Notes: generated from the sequence alone by a model not told the origin. A stretch of DNA of 64,000 nt from Enterococcus faecalis (GCF_029024925.1 NZ_CP118962.1:2472001-2536000), one strand, 5' to 3'; shown: positions 1 through 7,060, numbered from the stretch's first letter. Made by a program: numbers and translations.

Positions 1-335
1 TCAGAAAAGCTTTGATATTCTGCGTAGTTACTGACTTTGTACCATGTCCCGTTTTGTCTACTTCTGCTTAATTCAATCATGTCATCTTTAACAAGCAAAT
101 CTAAAAATTTTCTGACGGTGTTTCGGCTTACTTCCCACCTTTCAGAAAGTTTTTTTTCGGATGTAATTCTTTCTCCGACTTTCACCGTTTTTAACTCTCC
201 ATCAAAAAGAATCTTTCTGTCTTGGTGATTGGCCATGAATATTAAATCAAGCCACCATTTAAGGTATTGAGGATTTTCCCAAATCCAGTGATCTTGAATG
301 GTCCTATAAAGTTTTATCCAACCTCCAATGGCCAA
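1..335 (-). CDS. Phage replisome organizer / helix-turn-helix replication protein, partial
   Basis: The frame is open from 335 to the left edge, so the gene is cut by the window. The start is a TTG at 335-333, eight bases after a strong AAAGGAGG, and there is no upstream ATG with a better site. The visible residues begin with a GGWIKLYR stretch, then a tryptophan-rich LKWWLDLIF segment and a winged-helix-like part (SEKKLSERWEVSRNTVRKFL). This layout is that of the N-terminal domain of phage replisome organizers (DnaD-like), which bind the phage origin and help load helicase. It follows the exonuclease gene by about 15 bases, so it belongs to the same early operon. The origin itself is probably further left. 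Confidence 0.75.
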   Translation of the reverse strand, partial: MAIGGWIKLYRTIQDHWIWENPQYLKWWLDLIFMANHQDRKILFDGELKTVKVGERITSEKKLSERWEVSRNTVRKFLDLLVKDDMIELSRSRQNGTWYKVSNYAEYQSFS

Positions 336-350
336 CCTGCTCGCCTCCTT

Positions 351-1166
351 TTATAAATCGTCCATACTGGTAAAATTTGTAATTTTGTTGTGTCCTCTAC
401 AATATTCACAAGTTCCACAACTGATTGGTTCTTCTTCGCCTTTTTTCACTCGCACAACATGCTCGATGTTTTCTTTTAATTCTTCTAATTCGTAAATCAT
501 TTTTTCTTCGCTAATAGTGATTAGTTTTGCTTCACTAGGTGTTTGTTTCGAAACGGCTGCAATGAGAGGAAGAAAATTTTTGTCATATTGTTGGCGAAGC
601 AGTTCACAATAAACTGCCATTTGTAACACGTAACCGAAGCGTTCAATGAAGTTTGCTTTTCTGTTTAAACGTTCATCCCATTTCTTCTCATGCATATCTT
701 TGGTTGTTTTGATGTCTACAAAATACTTTTCTTCTAAATTTAAACAATCGATTTTCCCTTTCCACATTGCACCGCCAATTTCACCTGTGACGATCACTTC
801 TTTTTCGCCTTGATAAATATTTAAAAAGGCTTCTTCTTGTTTTAATCTTTCAATCATCTGCTCCGCAATTTGGAAATCTTTCAGTAGACCAAACGGTTTT
901 CTTGAAGAAAACATCTTGCTTTTGTTTTCTTCTTTAAATGCTTCATGAATTTCTGGTGATTCAAAGTAAGAATGAACATAATTACCAACAAGCAATGCTT
1001 TTGGATCGTTTTCTGGTGTCCATTCGCCTTTTAACTTGGCAAGAGCTGCAGCTTCACATTCAAGAAATTTTTTATATTGAGAGACAGACATATAAGCTAG
1101 GTCCGCTTCTTGTGAATAATAATTTTCATCAGAAAGGATAATCGTCTTCTTCAATCGTTGAGACAT
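351..1166 (-). CDS. Phage PD-(D/E)XK exonuclease, RecE/YqaJ-like partner of RecT
   Basis: The protein has a nuclease core with a GEIGGAMWKGKIDCL strand, then YFVDIKTTKD, which supplies the D-x-K part of a PD-(D/E)XK site. Near the C-terminus a CGTCEYC cluster plus an earlier cysteine may bind metal or an iron-sulfur cluster. It would chew one strand of double-stranded ends to make tails for the RecT annealase encoded just upstream. I place the start at ATG 1166 (MSQRLKK), which has a weak purine-rich site; an ATG at 1196 has none. The gene overlaps the end of recT by 38 bases in another frame, typical of translational coupling. Known pairs of this kind support homologous recombination during phage replication. 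Confidence 0.8.
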   Translation of the reverse strand: MSQRLKKTIILSDENYYSQEADLAYMSVSQYKKFLECEAAALAKLKGEWTPENDPKALLVGNYVHSYFESPEIHEAFKEENKSKMFSSRKPFGLLKDFQIAEQMIERLKQEEAFLNIYQGEKEVIVTGEIGGAMWKGKIDCLNLEEKYFVDIKTTKDMHEKKWDERLNRKANFIERFGYVLQMAVYCELLRQQYDKNFLPLIAAVSKQTPSEAKLITISEEKMIYELEELKENIEHVVRVKKGEEEPISCGTCEYCRGHNKITNFTSMDDL

Positions 1167-2094
1167 CAGCTTCACTCTCTTTCTGATTGGTTTCATAACC
1201 AGCCATCACATCTAAAGTTTCCTGAACTGGTTCTTCTAAAATTTGTTCAGCCGTTTTCGTTAAATCTTCTTTTTCAATTGGGTTTGCTTGTTCAATATCG
1301 TTTTCTTGCTCAATAACTTTTTTATTGTTGGCAAATAATTTTTCTTCAAGTGCTATTGCTGTATCTGCAACTGGTTCTGCTTCCTTACGTCTGTTTTCAT
1401 CATATTCGTATTCTGTTGTTCTATTAATCGCATCTGTCAGTAAATCACTATCATCGCTTGTATTGATAAATGTTTTAGCGGCTCGATTGATTACTGTACG
1501 TTTAGCCATTTCTCCTGGAAAATCATTTTGAACATTTTTTGTTTTCGCTTTGCTCCAAGATTTGTCAATTTCTTTTTTTGTCATAACGGTATAAACACGT
1601 TCACCATCGTTTTTTTCAATTACTGCAAAAGCACCAATAATTTCATTGTCTTGATTTGCGAAGTCTGGCTCAAATTCTTTAACGACTGTTCTGCCTTTTT
1701 CACTGCCAATCCTAAACACATCACCTTTGTGAACAACTTCCGCCCAAATATCTTTAACATTTGATAAACGTTTCAAAACGGCTTGTGTTCCAAAATATGA
1801 TCGTTGCATTTGTAACTCTTTTCCATAAACAACAAAATAACATTGGGTTTTTGCTGGACTTAGGCCTTGAACAACCATATCTAATAAAGTGTTAGCAACA
1901 GATTCTTTTGTAACAACTTCTAAAGCAGGTCTTTTATTTCGATCTTGTACTTTTTGAATTGCAAACCATGCTGATTTTAGAGCATTCGATGCATTGTAAT
2001 TAGCTGGCAATTGTAACCCATCCTGCTCTAAACCTTTAATTCTGTTAGAAACTGCATCAGTAACGTCTTTTTGTAAAATAATTTCCCCCATCAT
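1129..2094 (-). CDS. recT: RecT-family single-strand annealing recombinase
   Basis: About 321 residues, typical for RecT. The N-terminal half carries family features: NALKSAWFAIQKV, a TLLDMVVQGLSPAKTQCYFV segment and QMQRSYFGTQAVLKR. The C-terminal third is acidic and probably disordered, ending EEDDYPF, as in many RecT proteins. RecT coats single-stranded DNA and anneals complementary strands; here it pairs with the exonuclease encoded immediately downstream. The start overlaps the stop of a 33-residue gene as ATGA, so the two are probably translated together. It acts in phage replication and recombination in the cytoplasm. Confidence 0.92.
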   Translation of the reverse strand: MMGEIILQKDVTDAVSNRIKGLEQDGLQLPANYNASNALKSAWFAIQKVQDRNKRPALEVVTKESVANTLLDMVVQGLSPAKTQCYFVVYGKELQMQRSYFGTQAVLKRLSNVKDIWAEVVHKGDVFRIGSEKGRTVVKEFEPDFANQDNEIIGAFAVIEKNDGERVYTVMTKKEIDKSWSKAKTKNVQNDFPGEMAKRTVINRAAKTFINTSDDSDLLTDAINRTTEYEYDENRRKEAEPVADTAIALEEKLFANNKKVIEQENDIEQANPIEKEDLTKTAEQILEEPVQETLDVMAGYETNQKESEADVSTIEEDDYPF

Positions 2095-2192
2095 TGATTC
2101 TCCTCTTCTTCGTCATATTCCCATGTTGGCTCTAATGCTTCTTTTTCTTCTAGCGGCTCTTGTCTAGCTCCTAATGAATCAAATTCAGGCAT
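2091..2192 (-). CDS. Very small acidic phage protein (33 aa)
   Basis: This ORF runs ATG 2192 to TGA 2091. It is supported by context: a strong site (GGAGTGGTG, four bases before ATG) lies in the end of the preceding gene, and its stop overlaps the recT start as ATGA. The product begins MPEFDSLGARQEP and ends in a run of glutamates (EYDEEEENQ). It has no recognisable domain. It may be a small regulator or simply a coupling ORF for recT. Confidence 0.6.
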   Translation of the reverse strand: MPEFDSLGARQEPLEEKEALEPTWEYDEEEENQ

Positions 2193-2194
2193 TT

Positions 2195-2419
2195 TCACCA
2201 CTCCCAAAATATTTTCGTTTTGTTTTCTTCAAGTTCAACGTGATCAAATCCTTCTGTTTCTAATTGAGATAAAAACGTTGATGTAAGACCTTTACTATTC
2301 ACTACGCAACTTGTGTTACCATTTGCTGCTGCAGTTCGAATTGATTGAACAATCCTATTTTGAGCATTCGCTAACATTAATTCGTAAACATCATCACTTA
2401 AACCTCTTACTTCAATCAT
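2195..2419 (-). CDS. Small phage protein, unknown function (74 aa)
   Basis: A 74-residue soluble protein starting at an ATG with a good GGAGG site. It ends two bases before the next small ORF and so heads the recT operon segment. No catalytic motif or membrane segment is visible. The pattern of alternating hydrophobic residues (MIEVRGLSDDVYELMLANAQN) suggests a compact alpha/beta fold. Its place directly before recT and the exonuclease hints at a role in replication or recombination, but I do not recognise it. Confidence 0.65.
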   Translation of the reverse strand: MIEVRGLSDDVYELMLANAQNRIVQSIRTAAANGNTSCVVNSKGLTSTFLSQLETEGFDHVELEENKTKIFWEW

Positions 2420-2476
2420 TGTTTTTCCTCCGTTTTGATTTGTGTTATACTTTTGTAAACATTTATTTTTGTAATT

Positions 2477-2506
2477 GACCTACTTTGATGGCCGTCGAAG
2501 TAGGTC
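2477..2506. other. Hairpin upstream of the recT operon
   Basis: Nine-base complementary arms (GACCTACTT and AAGTAGGTC) around an 12-base centre. It sits between the 138-residue gene and the 74-residue gene. No long T run follows in the leftward direction, so it may be a weak terminator, an RNA processing site or a protein-binding site rather than a full terminator. Confidence 0.5.
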
Positions 2507-2527
2507 TTTATTTGTTGTTCCATCTTT

Positions 2528-2944
2528 TCATTCCTCATCATCAGACATCTTTTTGTAAATTCTTTCATACAGAGTCAATTGTCTTTCAAGCTGATTTAAT
2601 GTATAAACGCTATTGTGTTTACGTTGATTAGATTGCATAAATTGCAAATTATTCTTCAATACATCGATTTTTTCTAGTACTACTTCTTTAACCATTTCAG
2701 TTTCATGTTCATTCAAAACCGATTTAGTCTTAGTTTTCATATGTGGTGGTATAGCTTGTTGTCGAGTTGGTAAAACAGCTCCTGTCCTACTATCTTGAAA
2801 TGTTGGTCGTGAGTTCATTTGTTGAATGGTTAAACTATTTATTCGGTTTTCAGCTTCACTTAATCGTTCACTAATTACCCAATTATGAAAACACAAGATA
2901 GCTAATGGAATTGCGACTATTCCTATTACGTCGAATACATTCAT
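2528..2944 (-). CDS. Membrane-anchored phage protein, unknown function (138 aa)
   Basis: An N-terminal hydrophobic stretch (about residues 4-24, VFDVIGIVAIPLAILCFHNWV) is followed by a short coiled-coil-like segment and a charged soluble part. This suggests a single-pass membrane protein with a cytoplasmic tail. The start has a clear GAGGTGA site that overlaps the end of the gene before it; the two genes abut without a gap. It is an early phage gene of unknown role. A role in exclusion or host membrane modification is possible but not shown. Confidence 0.65.
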   Translation of the reverse strand: MNVFDVIGIVAIPLAILCFHNWVISERLSEAENRINSLTIQQMNSRPTFQDSRTGAVLPTRQQAIPPHMKTKTKSVLNEHETEMVKEVVLEKIDVLKNNLQFMQSNQRKHNSVYTLNQLERQLTLYERIYKKMSDDEE

Positions 2945-3166
2945 TTACTTCACCTCGCGATTCTGTTTCCTCTTGTAATGTTCACCAGCGTTATCGGCGA
3001 TCCAACTATTAAATGAACATAATTCAATGACAAGGTTATAAGTCATCAACACCAGTGCATAAATCAGTAAAATCTTTCCGTCTGCTTTAGTGCCGATTAA
3101 TAAACCCACTCCGAATATATATAATCCGTAGGTTAACCTATTTAGGTTTCTGTACATTTTTTTCAT
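2945..3166 (-). CDS. Small two-helix membrane protein of the phage (73 aa)
   Basis: Two hydrophobic segments, about residues 10-26 (LTYGLYIFGVGLLIGTK) and 31-48 (ILLIYALVLMTYNLVIEL), separated by a short polar turn; the tail is basic (KRKQNREVK). The start lies inside the end of the upstream 47-residue gene, so translation is probably coupled. No family is recognised. It abuts the 138-residue membrane protein gene, and the pair may act together. Confidence 0.65.
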   Translation of the reverse strand: MKKMYRNLNRLTYGLYIFGVGLLIGTKADGKILLIYALVLMTYNLVIELCSFNSWIADNAGEHYKRKQNREVK

Positions 3167-3281
3167 TTTGTTTTTTATCGTCCTTTCCTTTAATAGTGTA
3201 CGTATGCGTGATGCCTGTTTTACGTGTCATAACGTTACAATATGCTTGACCTAATAAATCAATATTTACTTGATCTGCCAT
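3138..3281 (-). CDS. Small phage early protein (47 aa)
   Basis: The ORF starts at ATG 3281 with GAGGTGA five bases upstream and stops at TAG 3140-3138, overlapping the next gene by 29 bases. The product (MADQVNIDLLGQAYCNVMTR...) ends in a lysine-rich tail. It lies directly after the Cro-like gene, in a position often held by small early regulators. Function unknown. It is also one candidate for a recombination directionality factor, since none is otherwise visible, but that is only positional. Confidence 0.6.
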   Translation of the reverse strand: MADQVNIDLLGQAYCNVMTRKTGITHTYTIKGKDDKKQNEKNVQKPK

Positions 3282-3291
3282 TTTATTCACC

Positions 3292-3468
3292 TCACTTGAT
3301 ATTTAAGATTTTTTTGATTTTCTGAACTTGCTCTTCTGAACGTCTACGACCATGAAGAATATCTGACAAGTAAGGGCTTGAAATCCCCAGTTGTTTTGCT
3401 AACCAAGATTGGTTTTTGCCTGCACGAATTAGAGCTGCTCTAACATCAATCGCTAAGTCTTGTGACAT
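3292..3468 (-). CDS. Cro-like helix-turn-helix regulator (58 aa)
   Basis: A single XRE-type HTH: residues about 20-45 read QSWLAKQLGISSPYLSDILHGRRR, the classic recognition-helix pattern. It is the first gene of the leftward early operon and lies opposite the CI-like repressor, which is the standard position of Cro. The start at 3468 has a GGGAGTGAG site. It should bind the operators in 3501-3687 and favour lytic growth. The size and context are convincing; the exact operator preference is inferred. Confidence 0.82.
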   Translation of the reverse strand: MSQDLAIDVRAALIRAGKNQSWLAKQLGISSPYLSDILHGRRRSEEQVQKIKKILNIK

Positions 3469-3500
3469 ATTTATTACTCACTCCCTTTTATTTTTAATTT

Positions 3501-3521
3501 GTAAGCTAAAAAATTAGCTAA
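3501..3521. promoter_or_regulatory. Phage operator O1 (inverted copy)
   Basis: A 21-base site whose reverse complement matches the site at 3667-3687 in 19 of 21 bases. Each contains facing half sites close to TTAGCT(T/A)A. It lies 14 bases upstream of the -35 box of the rightward promoter at 3536 and 33 bases before the cro start. The match in opposite orientation strongly suggests binding by the CI-like or Cro-like protein. Confidence 0.7.
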
Positions 3522-3535
3522 TTTAATAAAACCTG

Positions 3536-3564
3536 TTGACACATTTTAACCTATAGATTAAAAT
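3536..3564 (+). promoter_or_regulatory. Rightward promoter toward the repressor gene
   Basis: TTGACA (3536-3541), 17-base spacer, TAAAAT (3559-3564). Transcription would start near 3571 and give a leader of about 215 bases before the CI-like gene. It faces the leftward promoter at 3694-3722, so the two transcripts overlap by about 115 bases. Confidence 0.6.
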
Positions 3565-3666
3565 GTAATCATAGTTAAATAAGCCTTTTAAAGACTAGTA
3601 AATAAACACTATTACCGTTCCCCAACGATTTTTACATTTTATTTATTGGTTTTATTTGAGAACTTA

Positions 3667-3687
3667 TTAGCTAATAAATTAGCTTAC
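3667..3687. promoter_or_regulatory. Phage operator O2
   Basis: A 21-base near-palindromic site, the partner of O1. It covers the expected start point (about 3687) of the leftward promoter, so a bound repressor would block early transcription directly. Confidence 0.72.
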
Positions 3688-3693
3688 GGACAT

Positions 3694-3722
3694 AGTATAT
3701 TATTCTAAAGTTTAAAAGTCAA
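3694..3722 (-). promoter_or_regulatory. Leftward early promoter of the prophage
   Basis: On the minus strand TTGACT (3722-3717), 17-base spacer, TATACT (3699-3694). It would drive the cro-recT-replication operon with a leader of about 220 bases. Operator O2 overlaps its start point. Confidence 0.7.
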
Positions 3723-3788
3723 CCATTTTCGACAAAAAATTAATCTTTAGAATAAAAATAGGTCTGTAAAGCTTTAAGGAGCTTTGAT

Positions 3789-4121
3789 ATGACAGCATTT
3801 GATAGAATAAAAAAAATTACAGACCGTAGAGGTATTTCCATTAATGAGTTAGAAAATCGAGTTGGAATTAGTCAAAATGTATTATATGGATGGAAGAAAA
3901 AAACTCCTGGCGGTGAAAATTTGACTAAAGTTGCTAAATATTTAAATATTTCCACTGATTATATTTTAGGAATAGTTGATAATCCAGAACCTTTTGTCGA
4001 AAAAAAAACTGATGATTTAGACGATGTACTAGATAACGTCATGAGCTTTGATGGTGAACCACTTGATGATCATGACAGAGAAGTTATTCGTGCTTACTTG
4101 AAAGGAAGATTCGGAAAATAA
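3789..4121 (+). CDS. CI-like phage repressor (short, HTH only)
   Basis: 110 residues. Residues 1-65 form an XRE HTH domain (RGISINELENRVGISQNVLYGWKKKTPGGENLTKVAKYLNIS). The remaining 45 acidic residues are too short for the S24 self-cleaving peptidase of lambda CI. Inactivation after DNA damage is therefore probably done by the ImmA/IrrE-type protease encoded next, as in many Gram-positive prophages. The gene has AAGGAG before the ATG and ends 17 bases before the protease start. It should maintain lysogeny by binding O1 and O2. Confidence 0.85.
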   Translation: MTAFDRIKKITDRRGISINELENRVGISQNVLYGWKKKTPGGENLTKVAKYLNISTDYILGIVDNPEPFVEKKTDDLDDVLDNVMSFDGEPLDDHDREVIRAYLKGRFGK

Positions 4122-4138
4122 TTTAAAGGTTGTGCTAT

Positions 4139-4483
4139 ATGAAAAGTATCAAAGAGTTGGTTGAAGAATATAATGTGGAGTTGGTCTTTACTACATTACA
4201 CAAAAAAGCTTGCTTCGAATCAGAACATGGTGTGATTTTTGTTAATCAAAATTTATCTACTGAAGAACAAGAAGAAGCAATTTATCATGAATTTAAGCAC
4301 GTGAAAGATCATGCTGATTTGATGGCACTATACAACATCCCTATTTTTAGATCAAAAATGGAAGCAGAAGCTGAACATTATATGTTCGAATGTTTGATTG
4401 AAAAAAACGATGGTCAGTTTAATTATTCTAACGTAATTACACATTATAATTTAAAAATGGGGCAAGAAACTTATCTAAAATAA
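4139..4483 (+). CDS. ImmA/IrrE-family metallopeptidase
   Basis: 114 residues from ATG 4139; AAAGG lies at a good distance, so I prefer it to the TTG nine bases upstream. The zinc motif HEFKH (residues 50-54, HExxH) is clear, and a later glutamate in the EAEAEHYMFE helix can be the third ligand. The family cleaves partner HTH repressors, as ImmA does with ImmR. Its gene directly follows the CI-like gene, which lacks its own protease domain. The protein is short but contains the whole catalytic helix. Confidence 0.87.
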   Translation: MKSIKELVEEYNVELVFTTLHKKACFESEHGVIFVNQNLSTEEQEEAIYHEFKHVKDHADLMALYNIPIFRSKMEAEAEHYMFECLIEKNDGQFNYSNVITHYNLKMGQETYLK

Positions 4484-4484
4484 A

Positions 4485-4510
4485 AAAGCCCGTGCGACAA
4501 CACGGACTTA
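4485..4510. terminator. Short hairpin after the protease gene
   Basis: Arms CCGTG and CACGG with a six-base loop, with an A run on the left side and no good T run on the right. It would act better on leftward transcription than after the rightward protease gene. Weak evidence. Confidence 0.35.
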
Positions 4511-4570
4511 TACCTCATTTCGAGATTTGCTGATAAAAATATTATAACAGAAATGAGGATTAATTTAAAA

Positions 4571-5002
4571 ATGAAAAAAATAGCAATGCTAGGATTAGTG
4601 GTTATTAGTATTATTTCATTAGCTGCGTGTACTGATTCTGAAGTAACTAAGGTTGATTATGACAAGACTAATAATAGTATAGTTGAAACAGATAGTCATG
4701 CGAAAGCTGAGTTTGCAACCATCGCTGAAAAACAAATAACTAAAAACTATGCAATTGATAATTTTAAAATTGATTTATCTAGCATCAAAGTTAACCAGTT
4801 TCCTGATGAAATTAACGCCGATACTGGTGAAGTATACAAGAATGTTATGAATGGTGGAGGAAAATTCACTTTTCAAGACAAAATTTATGATTTTTCGCTT
4901 ATTTATTCAAAAAAAGACGAATCGAAATATACTGTTCTTTATTTATATAGCCCATTAGATAAAACAAAAACTATGGAAATACCATTAAAGAGCGATCAAT
5001 AA
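4571..5002 (+). CDS. Prophage lipoprotein, candidate lysogenic-conversion or exclusion factor
   Basis: 143 residues from ATG 4571. The signal peptide MKKIAMLGLVVISIISLAAC ends in a lipobox LAAC with cysteine 20, so the mature protein is anchored outside the cell membrane. The rest is polar with beta-like strands (GGGKFTFQDKIYDFSLIYS). An ATG at 4553 in frame is possible but has no binding site. It lies between the repressor/protease pair and the integrase, the part of a prophage that stays on in a lysogen. Several lactic phages place a lipoprotein for superinfection exclusion (Ltp type) here. I do not recognise the mature domain. Confidence 0.75.
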   Translation: MKKIAMLGLVVISIISLAACTDSEVTKVDYDKTNNSIVETDSHAKAEFATIAEKQITKNYAIDNFKIDLSSIKVNQFPDEINADTGEVYKNVMNGGGKFTFQDKIYDFSLIYSKKDESKYTVLYLYSPLDKTKTMEIPLKSDQ

Positions 5003-5013
5003 TCTATAAAAAA

Positions 5014-5048
5014 ATAACGCACCCTCCGACCAAGAAGTTGTGCGTTAA
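5014..5048. terminator. Terminator between lipoprotein and integrase genes
   Basis: Inverted repeat with arms AACGCAC and GTGCGTT around an 18-20 base loop, with A and T runs outside. It probably ends the repressor-protease-lipoprotein transcript. Confidence 0.5.
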
Positions 5049-5111
5049 AAATAGAACCAAAATAGGCTTATTTTGTTACGCCTATTTTACCAAAAATAAT
5101 GAGGTGAAACA

Positions 5112-6479
5112 ATGGCAAATGAAATAAAACAAGTAGCGTTATACATACGTGTGTCTACAGATCAACAAGCTAAACATGGTGATAGTTTGGATGAACAACA
5201 ACACACTTTAAATGAATACGTAAGACAACAAGGAAATATGAGAGTATTCAAAACTTATATAGATGATGGCATTTCAGGTCAGAAACTATATCGTGATGAA
5301 TTTCAAAAATTATTGGATGATGTTAAAAAAGGAAGAATCGATACGATCTTATTTACAAAATTAGATAGATGGTTTAGAAATTTACGTCATTATTTAAATA
5401 TTCAAGAAATACTAGACAAAAACAATGTTACTTGGTTAGCCGTTACACAACCTTTCTTTAACACAGAAACAGCAATGGGCCGTTCATTTGTAAATCAATC
5501 AATGGGTTTTGCTGAGCTTGAAGCACAGATGACTTCTGAAAGAATACGTGCTGTTTTTGATAACAAAATACGAAAAGGTGAAGTCGTTAGTGGAAAAGTT
5601 CCCCTTGGCTACGAAATCAAAGACAAACATCTTGTTCCAAATGAAAAAGCTGAAATAGTAAAAGAAATTTTCCAGTACTATTTAGAAACTGGTAGCATGC
5701 GTGCCACCGTTAGACATTTAGAAAATCATTTCAGCATGACAAGAGATTATCAAAGCGTTCGGCAAATGCTTACTAATAGAAAATACATTGGTGAATTACG
5801 AGATAATAAAAATTTTTGTGAACCTATTATTGATCGTGACGTATTCGAAAGGGTACAATTACAACTTTCAAAAAATATTCGTATGAATAAAAAACGCGAC
5901 TATATGTTTACTGGATTGTTAGTTTGTAGTGAATGTGGTTGTAATTATTCCGCCACGGCGGTTATTAGCCGATATGTACGCAAAGACGGTACGACAAACC
6001 CGAATGAAAGACATTTATATAGATGCACCAAAAACCGTAATAACGTAAAAAAATGTAGTAATAAAAAAGGTATATATGAAACTACACTAGAAAATTTCCT
6101 TCTGGAAAATATTGAAAAACAAGCAGAAGAGCTGTCTGTAAAAATGCAACAAGAACCCGAAGTAAAAAAAACTAAGAATACTAACGATAAAATAAAAAAG
6201 AAAATAGATAGACTAAAAAAAGCTTATCTAAATGAGGTTATAACATTAGAGGAATATAAAAAAGACAGAGAAGAATTAGAAGCACTTTTAATACCTGAAA
6301 GAGATAATAAAATTGCTAAAATTGATTTGAACTCACTGCATAACTACTCTACTGCTGAATTTAGAGATGGATATAAACAGCTAACTATTTCGGAAAAAAG
6401 TTCTTTATGGCGGCAAGTGATTAAAAATATTGTGGTTTATCCAGATGGAAATTTGAAAATAAATTTTTTAGGATATTGA
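5112..6479 (+). CDS. int: Large serine recombinase, prophage integrase
   Basis: 455 residues. The resolvase domain starts YIRVSTDQQ with catalytic Ser15 and Arg13, and continues to the LDRWFRN motif near residue 85. A recombinase domain follows (GYEIKDKHLVPNEKAEIVKEIF). A zinc ribbon near residues 273-320 has CSECGC and later CTKNRNNVKKC. Then comes a long charged coiled coil (about 345-400) and a C-terminal tail. This order is that of phage serine integrases, which recombine short unrelated att sites without host factors. The start has GAGGTGA. Its end lies 20 bases from the truncated radC, which identifies radC as the target. Confidence 0.96.
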   Translation: MANEIKQVALYIRVSTDQQAKHGDSLDEQQHTLNEYVRQQGNMRVFKTYIDDGISGQKLYRDEFQKLLDDVKKGRIDTILFTKLDRWFRNLRHYLNIQEILDKNNVTWLAVTQPFFNTETAMGRSFVNQSMGFAELEAQMTSERIRAVFDNKIRKGEVVSGKVPLGYEIKDKHLVPNEKAEIVKEIFQYYLETGSMRATVRHLENHFSMTRDYQSVRQMLTNRKYIGELRDNKNFCEPIIDRDVFERVQLQLSKNIRMNKKRDYMFTGLLVCSECGCNYSATAVISRYVRKDGTTNPNERHLYRCTKNRNNVKKCSNKKGIYETTLENFLLENIEKQAEELSVKMQQEPEVKKTKNTNDKIKKKIDRLKKAYLNEVITLEEYKKDREELEALLIPERDNKIAKIDLNSLHNYSTAEFRDGYKQLTISEKSSLWRQVIKNIVVYPDGNLKINFLGY

Positions 6480-6520
6480 TTTTATTTGCACTAATAAATA
6501 CTAACCAGATGGATGATTAT
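6480..6520. other. Inferred attachment site junction in radC
   Basis: RadC coding sequence on the minus strand reads through HNHPSG and then meets a TAG in what must be phage DNA. The crossover for the serine integrase is probably within the AACCAGATGGATG stretch at 6502-6514. The exact core needs the left junction, which lies outside the window. Confidence 0.65.
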
Positions 6521-7052
6521 GAGCTAATAGTATGCGAGCAGAAGAATATTTAACCGCTTCCCGAAAAATTTCGCGTGGATGAGCAATACTTTGATTCAGT
6601 GAACCTTTGAAAATCGTTTTCTGTTGGATAATGTCATTCTTGGTATTCAAGTAAATACAAATTAAATGTTCTTGTTGCAGCCCCTTCATCTCTTGGAGTA
6701 ATCGTTGAGCGACTTGTTGACTGGACGTAACTTTGCCAAATTTGATTTGACTACTTTGATAAATTCGACACCCCAATTCAATGGCCGCACGTAATTCAAT
6801 GGCTTTCACTTGGCCAATGCCTTTAATAGCCATTAACTCGTTCAACGTGGCTTGCTGCAAATAAGAAAGCTGCTTAAACTGTTTTAACAGCGTTGCGGCA
6901 ACAGTCATCACGTCTGCTTCTTTTGAGCCAGTGCGTAACAGAATCGCCAACAACTCTTGATTCGATAATGCTTTTTCTCCTATCGCCAAGAGCCGTTCTC
7001 GTGGTAAACAATCACTCGGCATCTCACGAATAAACAGATCCGATACTTGCAT
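6501..7052 (-). pseudogene. radC: DNA repair protein RadC, truncated by the prophage
   Basis: 183 residues from ATG 7052, which has AAAGGAGG upstream. The N-terminal helix-hairpin-helix part (LMAIKGIGQVKAIELRAAIELG) and most of the MPN/JAMM domain are present. The protein stops after HNHPSG, where the two zinc histidines (178 and 180) are kept. The usual following segment, with the aspartate of the HxHx(10)D motif, and about 40 more residues are missing. The metal site is therefore incomplete and activity is likely lost or changed. It is the last gene of the folC-HAD-radC transcript. The role of RadC in repair is itself poorly defined. Confidence 0.9.
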
Positions 7053-7060
7053 AAAAAAAC

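Larger units (their letters stand above)
1..6512. mobile_element. Right end of a prophage integrated in radC
   Basis: A leftward block of phage early genes (Cro-like protein, RecT, PD-(D/E)XK exonuclease, replisome organizer) faces a rightward lysogeny block (CI-like repressor, ImmA-type protease, lipoprotein, serine integrase). The integrase ends about 20 bases from the broken 3' end of radC. No structural, packaging or lysis genes are visible; they would lie left of the window. The right limit is set where radC reading is lost and is accurate to about 20 bases. Whether the element is complete cannot be judged here. Confidence 0.93.

Noticed and set aside
37-228. Short plus-strand frame at the left edge
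   Set aside because: It is the shadow of the phage replisome organizer gene on the minus strand.
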